Shown piece after piece: positions 54,201-64,000 of a stretch of DNA of 64,000 bases. A model generated the notes under the pieces. That model saw only the letters and a list, made by a program, of their open reading frames with translations. It made no database searches and was not told where the DNA came from. The translations under genes were made by a program, and so were the position numbers. Source of the DNA: Hofstenia miamia (taxonomy: Eukaryota > Xenacoelomorpha > Acoela); the NCBI GenBank assembly GCA_004352715.1, contig SCFE01000104.1, positions 170,390 through 234,389 on the forward strand, in the 5' to 3' direction. Position 1 is the stretch's first letter, and each line of letters opens with the position of its first letter.

Positions 54201-57200
54201 AAGATTCTCACCATTATCATAGGAAGGTATTGTTTAGGAAATTATATATCTAGTGTGGGATATTTGTTCAATCAAATTCTAATAAATTAGAAAATGTAAA
54301 AATAATTATTTTCTAATTATGCGAATCCTTGTTCTTTATTTGGGATATTGTTTTAGCAGATCTTCATTGATTAAGGAGAGCTTTTATCAGGTGTATTTGA
54401 ATAACACTTAAAATGGAAGGATTTCAATTAAGTGATAAAGTATAAGCATGGTATTATGATGGCACAGATTTTTCAGATTTTGAAATCTGAATGGATTTTC
54501 AGCAGACATTAATACTATGAGCTTAAATTACTATCAATTGCCACTATTTGTGTTCCCCTGTCTAGAACATAAACTTAGAAAAGAGTTCAGTAAAGCATCA
54601 AGTAAATATAATACTTAGAAACTAATATTGATCTTAAAACAAAGATAACATTTAATACTTGGAGCATGTTTAGTGATACCAAGCTTCAACAAATTTGTGA
54701 ATATAATACCTACAATTTTTTATCTAAGGACAGTTTATGATTTGCAATAAAGGAAAACTTTTATGTAATCCAGCATGAGCTAATGTACAACCAATAACAA
54801 ATCTGTGTAATTGCCCTACCAACTACATGGAGTTAAGCAATTTAATACCTTTACAAGTTTGTCATTGACAACTCTACTGCAATCTTCAATTTAATGATCA
54901 TTATAGATACAGAATAAGACTTCATCATTGATTCAATATAATAATTTAAAGTAAGGAAATATATCTAAGTTGTTCACTGTGGAACCACTGTACACTTACA
55001 GGCTTAGTATAAGATGACACATGCCCCCAATTTTATGAATAATTTTTTTGGTAAATTTTGTTGTATAGTAGACATTTTTTAAGCATTAATGTTGTGTAAA
55101 TATACATATTTGGGTCCTTGCATAACTATTGAACCCTCTGAATTTGTGTATAGTATATATTATTATTAAAGATATTTTTTCTAAATTTGGTACCCTGATT
55201 TTTAATATATTTATATATTTACATTGTTTTTTTATTGTCCCAAACGGCTCCAACATCAAAACTGTGGGGCTCTAAATTTGATTAAAGTTGCTTCTAATAA
55301 GCATTGTTTCTAGTTTGGAGACCAATTTGTTTTTGTAATTTGAAGACTTGCACTGGCTGCTAATCAGCTTCTACATGTTTAGCAATGAATATGTTTGAGC
55401 TAAGAAATATCCAAGCAAAACTCCTTACCAGTTAACACACTTAGTTCACTGATAGAATATGAAATCATAATGTTCAGAGGACACTATAACCCCTAAGAAA
55501 ATTATAAGAAAATAAAAAAATATTATGTACAAAAATAATGCTCAAATGAATGTAAATTCAGATTTATCTTCTGGCCTGAACCAAATGTAGGGTCCATTTA
55601 AACATAAAATCAATAAATGACTAATGTATCTTAATAGTTAAATAAATATAAGAAGCTTGAAAGATGCAAAAAGAAACATATAGAATTGTTTGTTGAAGTT
55701 TTTGTTAAAACCTGATAAGGTATTGTAAAAGAACAACTACTAACTGGATCAGTTTATCTAGATACAAAATTATTGATTATTTCAAGGAGAATGGAGATAG
55801 ACTTCTGTCACTGCTTGCAGTAATTAGCTTAATAATGTAGGAAATAATTAAATAGAATGACTTAATTAGTTGTGGGCATTATAACAGTTCCAAATACATG
55901 TAGCACTGTTAATCAAAAGTTAAGTGCTTGGAAAATGTCATCCATTACTAAAAGTCAGGCAAATCTTCCTGAAAACCTTGTGACGTCATTCAATTACAAT
56001 TTAAATTTTGTTAATTTTATGGGGTTCAGCTACCAGTTCCATATTTACATTTATTTGTAATTATTAATAAATAAGGAAAATTATATGCATTTGCAATAAA
56101 ACTTTTGGTTTATGCTTAATTAGTTCTGTTTGTGTTTTTTTTACTCTGATTTATTAATGATTTGACATGAGTAGCTAAATTTTGATAGACAAAGAGCTGG
56201 GTAGGTCTGAGGTAGTAAAAGTGTGTCAGCCTTGGAATCTTTGCTCAGTTCTTCTTAATCTAAATTTGATGGCATTAATTCTCATGTAATTCATTTACTT
56301 TTATTCAATGGCTGTAATGATATGTGTCAGCAGTAGCCATATTGTAGAATCTTGCCAAAACTAATTTTGCATTCTCTGGGTATATGCAATATAGCGTGTG
56401 ACAGATCCCTAATTTCCTCAAACTAACTTGTTGCATAGCTTAATAACTGAATTATATTGCATTAGCAAACTGAATGCTTAAACTAATCATGGTTTATTTA
56501 GATTGAGAACAGTGAATGGAATACAGGGTTGAAACCTGATGCAGAGCAATGCACATCAAAAGACATCTTCATTGCTGAGAGCTCCAGCTTCTACTTAACC
56601 TTTGCAGTGGAAAACATTTGGTGACTTAGTGCATAGATGGTTACATCAGTGCTAGTGTGTGTGTGATGACTTAATAATTTAGTGCATTCATTGTCCTTGT
56701 TATTATGACTATGTAAATAAATGGAATGAATGATGCTTTAGTGTAACATCCTCTACCAGTCCTTTAGCATTGTGTATTATTGTTAATAATTATCACTCGA
56801 TTAATGGCAGGTAAGGATTTACTAGTTTAATAGACTGCTAGATGTTTCCTCTTTGTTTAGCTAGTTACTTCAACTGAATATTAATCATCACTGTTTAGGT
56901 GATGAAGCCATGCAGTGTTCTCTAATTGACTAACTGTGGGCTACTGCCCAAGCTGATCTCCACACAACAGTTCCTCTTCTTCATTAGTGATTGACCAAGT
57001 TCGTTGCACCATCTCAGCTCAATGAGGATTAATTATGTGTACCTTACGTTAGCTCAGTGCACATACTCATGTCAAGACATAACTGACTTAAACTCAATTT
57101 TGTAAAGCATTTGCTAGACTGAATAAGTGAAGCAACCAAATGTTGACACTAGCTGCATTAAGTTAATATCAAATTAGCCATTACCATAAAACTATTGGCT

Positions 57201-58729
57201 TTAATAATTAGTTAATATATTGCAGCTTCCTACACTTACATTTAATAACAATACATGTAAAGTCATTTATTTGGTCGATTATTGTCAAGTCTCCTACTTT
57301 TAGTAATACAGATATAATCCTAATTGTTGGCAATAAAGCCATTTCATGAATCTGTTATAATGTACATGTAGGTGATCAATATTCAGACTAAGCAAGAATC
57401 GAAAAACTCCCTATCCGTAACTTAAGTGTGGTTTTGTGACTGGCACAAGGACCCTTTATATTGCTCCCGTGATGGGATCCAGCCACTACTCGACACAACT
57501 TGCTTAGCTGAACATTTTACTAAATATCAAACCAGATAAACAATGAAAAGAAATTAAAATAAACTCTGAACAATTTATTGCTCATCAAATTCCATTTAAA
57601 TTCTAAGCTATTTATCTAAAAAAGTTCTAAGTACCTGCTGATTTCAAATTTTGAATTAATCTTCTGCCAACATGGCTGTTCTGACATAAATTTGCTTGTT
57701 ACAATTTTTCTTAATCAGCTACACTGTATTTCTCATAATGTGCAATATTGTAACTTAGTTGCATAATAGAAATGAATAAGATATTTAACTAAATTTTACA
57801 ATCACTTTTGATCATATTTAATCACTACTAATCTTTTGACGCTATTCCCTTTTAATTCGCAGCTTATTCTTTTGGTTGATGCTACATTGGCTTGTTATTT
57901 TGCCTTACATGTAATAGCCCTACAGATATAATAGTACATGTTAATCTTTTGTACATGTGAACAATCAATGCATCAGCAATAAAGTTAGTTTCTAAATCAG
58001 TTGATAATCCACTAAATTACAAAGTAGTAAATACATTGTACAAAAGAACTGTACAGTAAACATGTAGAGTGATCTAAAATTAATCATAATAATCTGTAAG
58101 TAACAAATGGTAGGAAAGCTATAATGGGTAAAAATCCCTATACCTCTTTGTAACCTATAAACACATTGAGAAATCTACAGCTACTTACCTCACTGTACTT
58201 TTGAAAGGCTGGTTGTGAGGCTGCTCCAGAATTGTGTTAATTGTATTCAGGGACCACCATATGATTAATCTAGTGCTTGAACATTTAGTTTTCCATTTAA
58301 CTTTTAAATAACCTGACAAAAATAATGAAGTAAATCCAGCAAAATTTGTTCATCATTGAATTGCACAATCAATTCATATTTATAGAATATTTATGTAAAT
58401 AATCAAACACTTGGCTAGTACTTGTTGGTTGAAGCTTGTTTACAATTTTCCCAGCATTTCTTGTTCTGCTTTAATTATGCAATGTCAGCATTAATTAGTA
58501 TATAGATGACCAAACATCTGATGTTTGCCAAATACTACCAAGTTAATTTAAATATAAAAACTGCTTCAAACATTTTACAAATAAATAATCTATCATATCC
58601 ATGTGCTTTACATTTAATTGATATTATTTTTAGTCTTAGTTACTTCCATTCTTTCTCTCACTTTGACCACACATGTATTTTGATGGATTATGCCACACTC
58701 CCCCTCCAGCATAGCTAATAAAGAATGAC
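51262..58729. other. Long AT-rich region without recognised gene
   Basis: About 7.5 kb with only short frames, including those at 52030-52484 and 55872-56060, none with known motifs. It may be intron of the Ig gene. I saw no transposon ends. Confidence 0.45.
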
Positions 58730-58736
58730 GACTCTC

Positions 58737-61190
58737 TATCCATGTACCATCTCTGCTGCCTTCTTTATGATGTTGTTCACCTCTGACATTTCCCAGTTTA
58801 CTTTTTGATACTGCTCTTCTTTAGTAAGTTTCAGCACAAAATCCTTCTCTGTTGTTACCATCTTCTTGTGTTTTAAAAATTATGGGTTTTTCAGCATTTT
58901 AGATATTGTGCACATACTTCTTAGCTCATTCAGCTTTTATTAAATTTTTCATAATATTTTTGATATAGCCTTAATCCCTTTATTGTTATCATTAGTGTCA
59001 TTATGGCATCTATCCTACTTGTATGAGCTAAACCAGGATGTATTTCAGATTTTGGGTAAAAGAATTTGTATGTTGACCTTAGTGATTTTGATATTGATGC
59101 TTTGTCATAGAAAGCACTTATATTTTCTTGTACTTCTTCTCTTGTAATCTCTTCAGGTTCATTTTTCCCTAATCTTATCATTATTATAATTTCCACATGT
59201 CTCATTACATCATAATATTTGTATTCTGAGCTCCATAACTTTCCCCACACTATGTTGTTTATTCCAGAGAAGAGTATGACTGTTTGCATTGTTCTATTTT
59301 TGATTTCTTGTTGAACTTTGATTATTTGCTTAAATATAGCTTCACCTTCATTATATAGATCATATGGTGTGACTTCTCCTTCTATATAAATTCTTTCCTT
59401 ATTTTTATTTTGCAGCAATATCTCTTCGGATTTCTTATATCTCTCATCATTTACTGTTTTCTCAACTTCCTGATGTGTGTTTATGTAAGTACTCTCCACA
59501 TGTCAGAATGCTTGAACAGCCTTTTTGTCTTTTAGCCTTCATGTTGGTAGTAGCATTGTTATTGAAATCATTGGCGGCAGTGTGCATTTCAATAATGTTG
59601 TCATTGTTTGCTTTTCTATCACCTGGTATGATCCTTGCATCTTTGCTGTTGTTGCCATTCCAAACATTGCTGGATAATTGTTTTTAGCTTTCTTTATGTT
59701 TTCCCAAAATGTGTTCATTAATCTGTGTTTCATCAAGTTTTGGGCTGCCTCTGGTTTTATTATCATTTTTGAAGTAATACATTCAAATATCCACAGCTAT
59801 CTGATTTTGTGGTTGTAACATTTCACCAATCTCTTGCTGTGTAAAGGCTTCTGTACATAATACCTTTATTAATGATTTCATTTCACATTCATATACTTTG
59901 CCATATATCCTTTGCACTATGTTATTTTTCCACTCTCTTCTTACTGTGATCTCTACTAGCAGTCATTCAATGCCATGTCTACCCATGATATCTTGCTTGG
60001 TTCTTGTTCTCCCCATTTTTCCATGTTTACTTAGTTGATTACTCTTTGTGCATTTGGGGTAAGTGCTATTGTAGTAGTGTGTCTTCCATCTGCATCTCTT
60101 CTTGGCTTTTACTAATCATCTTGATAATTTCACTCAGGCAATTTTGTCCTTCTTTTCACATTGTCTCTGATCTTTTAATTATTTTTGAATATGCACAATG
60201 TGGGTAGTCTTTCAGATATTTTCTTACTTCTCTAGTTATCATTTTGTACACTTTCTTTTCTTCTATTTTCTTTATTGTTTCCACCATTTCTGCTTGCTCT
60301 CTCCTCATTAATTTTCGTGTTGTTATCCTTGGTTGTTGCTTTAGAGATTTGATCTTGGTGTTTTATGTTGCTCCCCACATGTATTTCTTTGTTTCATCCA
60401 TTAGTATATCCACTTCGCTCAGGTATATACCTGTTTTATTGGCAAGTTTGACTACACTGGGTCTGCCTAGCATATGCTGTTGTGTAAGCAATCTGGCAAA
60501 ATACTTTTCAATATTCTGTTGCATTTTCTTTGTTAGCAAAAATGGCAAAATATCAACATATTGTAACATCCATTGTTTTATGTTTGTTAGTACATATTGA
60601 TTGCTATTTTTGGCTCCACCATTATTCTTGTGCTGGTGCTAGTTCATTTATTTGCAGATCTATCTTAATGAGGTCCAATATTTTTGCTTTTTTCACTATC
60701 CAGAATAAAGAGGTTTTCTAATTTTATCTCCATTTCTTTAATGAATTCTGGGATTTGTTCTTGATTGTGTGGTACAGTAATTATGACTTTCATCTTATAT
60801 TTCTTAGCTATCTGCAATGTTTCCTTGATGTTTGTCTGCAAGGTTTTTGAACTAGTCTCACCCTATTTTGTGAAGTATATCACCATTAGGTGGTTCTTAT
60901 CAAGGTTTACCTGTTCACAATCCTTTATTATTTTTTCTTTGTTTTTCATGAGCGTTTGTACATCTTCAATATAAACTGTTCATCAAATGTGATATGCACT
61001 GTGCTTTCAAAATATGGCTGATTGAACTCTTCTTTCATTGATGCTGTGTAGGCAATTATCATTTTACATGTGGGTCGATTCTTTTTGTCTATCACTATCA
61101 GAATTGATAAACTTTTATTTTTCTTCATGGACGTGTTTTGTCTGATCAGCCATTTTGTTTCTGGCAACAAATTATCCTATGAGTTATATC
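58737..61190 (-). pseudogene. Unrecognised repeated protein family, unit B
   Basis: I do not recognise this protein. Reading the minus strand 5' to 3' across frames: ESTVHITFDEQFILK; IAKKYKMKVIITVPHNQEQ and KLENLFILD; RPSVVKLANKTGIYLSEVDI ending KKYMWGAT; stop; VYKMITREVRKYLKDY; LLVEITVRREWKN and LCTEAFTQQEIGEML; KNNYPAMFGMATTAKMQGSY and CTLPPMISITMLLP; STYINTHQEVEKTV; ERIYIEGEVTPYDLYNEGEA; MQTVILFSGINNIVWGKLW; a long open C-terminal part (59499-58930) with YYDVMRHVEIIIMIRLGKNE and IHPGLAHTSRIDAI; and after the stop, KMVTTEKDFVLKLTKEEQ. Each block up to the VILF segment has a counterpart in unit A in the same order. No introns are visible; several stops and frameshifts are. The full protein would exceed 700 residues. 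Confidence 0.6.
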
Positions 61191-63147
61191 TCATCCTTCT
61201 GTTTGCAATAATATACAGATGCACTCCCAAAATAGCATTATCGCTTTTGTTGTTTGTTTGTCTATTTCATCTCATAATTCCTTTAATTGCTTATTTATAG
61301 GTTTCCCTTGTGTATATAGTTGATAAGGAGTTATCACTCCTTCAACATGTACTCTTTCTTTGTTGTTGTTATTGAGCATTATTTCATTTGTTTTCTTGTA
61401 ATCTTCTCACTTGACTATAGCTTTAGCTCTTTCTCTACTAGTGTTCACATAGGTCTTGTATTCATGTAAGAATGTCTTCACAATGTTTACGTTTTTTGTT
61501 ATCCTCCATCTTGGGAGTACCATCAGGATGGAGACTGCCTCTGGTGGGGTACAAATGAGGATCTTAGTTTTTATCTGTTTTTCTATTTCTATGTAGTCCT
61601 CTGATGGTGTTGGTGCCATTGCCAGTCCAATTGTGGCTGGGTAATTCATTTTACTATCTTTCAATGTGTCCAAAAAACCTGCATTAGTCCTCTTCTGCTC
61701 ATTTTTATCTGAATTTTCTCATTTATTTCTAGTTTCGAAATGATGCATTCTACATCCACCACTAGCTGGTTACATGGTTTCAGCATTTCTTCTAGTTCTG
61801 TTTTCATGAATGCCTCCATGAACATAAGTTTCATTGATGCGACCATTTGCTCTTCTTTCACATACTGGTAGTTTCTGGAGTGAATTTCCTCTGACTCTTT
61901 TGTTATCTTTATCTCGACTAAAAATCTTTCATCATCCATGTCAATCCATTCCATTGTGTGTTCTCTTGTGGAGCTTTTCGGTTGTTAGCCAAGGTTCTGT
62001 TTGGACCTGCCTTAGCCACGTTTCCAATGTAGCACCCCACATGTATTTTCTCATGGGTTTGTCGAATATTGTTATTTCTTCTGGCGCAATTCCTGTTATG
62101 TTTGCCATGTCTACTGTTGACATTCTTCCCATCAGACTCTTATTGACTATTATCATGCTAATAAATTTTTCAATTTCTTGCATCAGCTTCTTCAGTTTGT
62201 CAGGGGATGTCAATTTCTCTATGTGTCCTTTGAGTAGCCAGTTTTTTGTTTGAGTGTTTATTGGGTACATTGCTATTTCATATTTCTTTGCCTTTGTTAG
62301 TTTGTGTTGGCCTGCTCTTGAAATTGGTAATCGTAATCCTTGCTCCTGTGTTGTGAATATTCCTAACAGTCATGCGGATGTTCTAAATCTGATCTTTGGG
62401 GCGTTATTTTCTTCAACTATCACATTTTTGAAGTCTTTTGTTGAGTTTAGCTCATACACTCTGTTTATTTCCGGCAGTGCTACATCAATCATTTTGTGAT
62501 ATTTTTTGATGAAGCTTCAATGTCTATTTCAGGCCATTCTTCTTTAGTTTTCTTCTGCAATTTCATTTCCTTCCATATTTCTTGTATTGTTTTGATGTGG
62601 TCATGTCTCTGTGTGAGGCTGCACCTAATGAACAGTGTGTTCATTTTTTCAACGCCCTCTGCATTTGTTGTTGTTTCTATTGTTTTGATTTGTTTGTAAA
62701 GCTCTATGGCTATGCAAGGATCTACCATTAATCTGCAGTAGGCTACCCAATAATCTAATTGTAGATCGAGGTGCATCAATTCTGCTATTTTCGTCTCTGT
62801 TGCTATCTTCTCCCATAGGAGCACGTTCTCTACTCTTATTTGTAAATCACCCACGAAAGGTGGCAGTTCTTTGAGAGTTGTTCTTCCAATAATCACCATT
62901 CTTATACATTGGACTCTTGCCATCCTCAGTGTCTGATCTAATTGTTTTCCAGGTTTTTGTTGTATTCTTTTTCCCTTAGAATATGGATGATCATTAGATT
63001 GTCATTGTTGATGTTAATTTCTGGTATTTTTGCAATTTGTTCTATATATGCCATGATCACTTGGGCTGTTTTGATTGTGAAATTTTTATTGAATGTGAGA
63101 TGTACCATGCTGCGCATTAGGGTTATGACTTTTTGAACTTTTTTCAA
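61191..63147 (-). pseudogene. Unrecognised repeated protein family, unit A
   Basis: Same block order as unit B, diverged in sequence. SMVHLTFNKNFTIK; VQCIRMVIIGRTTLKELPPF, RVENVLLWEK and AELMHLDLQLDYW; KTIETTTNAEGVEKMNTLF; IQEIWKEMKLQKKTKEEWPE; then -1 frame NSTKDFKNVI; KLMQEIEKFISMIIVNKSLM; STVDMANITGIAPEEITIF and RKYMWGATLETW; EWIDMDDERFLVEI and MFMEAFMKTELEEMLKPCNQ; KMNYPATIGLAMAPTPSEDY and CTPPEAVSILMVLPR; YKTYVNTSRERAK; RVHVEGVITPYQLYTQG. It then stops matching at about 61215, where unit B starts, so its C-terminal third is missing. It lacks about 298 bp present in the plus-strand copy. Long Met/Ile/Lys/Glu-rich open pieces show a real former protein. Confidence 0.6.
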
Positions 63148-63149
63148 AA

Positions 63150-63484
63150 ATCAAAATGCCTGGTACTTTATGTGGTGAATCTTTTTGTTTTATTGAAGAA
63201 AATCAAATTTTTTATCATTTTGAAAAAAAAACCTTGCGCGAATTTCTTTTTTAAATATTCATAAACTGAAAATTTATGTGATTTTTTAACAATTTTACGA
63301 AATTATGCAAATAGCGAATATAATGCACCCTTAGTTTCTTCTCTACTGTTTGTTGTAAGGTTCAAGTCTTGAAAACTTTAAAATTTATATCACTGAACAG
63401 CACAGAATTATAAATAAAAACCATTATTTAACAAATTATATAAAATTTCCTTTGAAACTTCCTTTTTAAAACAAGCATTTTCTT
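63150..63484. other. AT-rich spacer
   Basis: No feature recognised. Confidence 0.4.
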
Positions 63485-63728
63485 AACCTGTTACGGGCTT
63501 TTCCCCTTTCAGGGATACCCAGTGCAGTACCTGAGAGTATGTACCTTTTTGGCTGGTGAACCCACCTTAAGTGGGTGGAGGTAAGGTCGCCAGCCTCACG
63601 CTCCAGTGGCATGGGAGCACTTAAATCGTTAGTCGCCCAACTAATGTGGAAAATAAATCAGGGGGTGTGAGGCTCGAGCCTGGGACCTCTTGGTTCCAAA
63701 TCCAGCACGTAAACCACCGATCTACTCC
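63485..63728 (-). mobile_element. tRNA-derived SINE
   Basis: The minus strand starts at 63728 with a tRNA-like head of about 68 nt: an A-box-like TAGATCGGTGGT, an anticodon-arm-like region (CTGGATTTGGAACCAAG) and a B-box-like GGCTCGAGCCT. A body of about 170 nt follows, containing TTAGTTGGGCGACTAACG, GTGAGGCTGGCGACC and GGTGGGTTCACCAGCC. It is strikingly more G/C-rich than the surroundings. A clear poly(A) or repeat tail is not obvious. Pol III SINE identity is inferred from the two boxes and composition; a second copy was not found in this window. Confidence 0.55.
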
Positions 63729-64000
63729 AAAATTCATGGAGCTATAGGTCTCCAAAGATAGTCTACCCTATAAAATATAATAATTGATTATAAAAGAAGT
63801 GTTAAAATTGATAATTTCTATTGAGGGTTGTGGTGGAATGAGAAATCATAAACTCGAAAAATATAAAACAGTTTCACATGGAGCTAGTAATTGTCTACAT
63901 TTTCATATATAACCCTAGCCAATAAGGTTAAAATTCGCGGAGCAATAGGGTTCCGAAATGGGTCAGTTGATATTCTATTACTTATAATAATTGACTATAA
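63729..64000. other. AT-rich end of window
   Basis: Nothing recognised. Confidence 0.4.

Noticed and set aside
60004-62499. Plus-strand frames such as 60244-60600 and 61834-62253
   Set aside because: They are antisense shadows of the minus-strand unknown family, whose blocks are conserved between units.

Overview
The window is AT-rich, repeat-dense eukaryotic DNA, almost certainly from an invertebrate animal. It has spliced host genes with long introns, an immunoglobulin-type exon with 1-1 phase, an animal-like ribosomal protein S29, and remnants of nearly every class of metazoan transposon (non-LTR, Penelope-like, Gypsy, Tc1/mariner, pogo/Tigger-like, hAT, tRNA-derived SINE). I cannot name the species. 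Six runs of exactly 1000 N, one run of 145 N and several one- or two-base N joins mark it as a draft scaffold.

Host genes are few. On the minus strand, 14318-18864 holds a three-exon NT5DC1-like HAD-family 5'-nucleotidase-domain gene; its splice sites can be placed so that both junctions keep frame (about 381 codons). Only 223 bp downstream, on the same strand, is a single-exon gene for the zinc-ribbon ribosomal protein S29/uS14 (13885-14094). On the plus strand, 50941-51261 is one Ig-domain exon with good splice sites and no recognisable partner exons.

The rest is mobile DNA. 4.8-9.1 kb has pieces of three or four non-LTR elements; 10.1-12.4 kb a Penelope-like element (minus); 12.4-12.8 kb a Tigger-like MITE; 15.8-16.4 kb a second pogo/Tigger-type remnant inside the NT5DC1 intron; 19.5-24.0 kb a nearly complete CR1/L2-like LINE (minus) whose two ORFs share one frame across a UGA-CUAG stop. 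24.5-25.1 kb is a deleted Tc1 element; 26.8-27.2 kb a Gypsy RT fragment; 27.2-29.3 kb an unclassified element with CCCAGGAAACA termini; 34.3-35.7 kb an apparently intact DD35E Tc1/mariner element; 37.0-38.0 kb and 40.0-41.1 kb are two different Gypsy fragments; 46.8-50.2 kb is a decayed hAT element with an 8-bp target duplication; 63.5-63.7 kb is a tRNA-derived SINE.

The least explained material is a repeated protein-coding family that I do not recognise. It occurs as a head-to-tail pair of diverged units on the minus strand (58.7-63.15 kb), plus a copy nearly identical to one of them on the plus strand (42.1-43.1 kb). Several 'duplications' elsewhere (around 5.7, 6.9, 11.3, 20.9, 28.6 and 44.7 kb) look like unmerged contig overlaps or contained haplotigs rather than biology, and collapsing them changes how the elements read.
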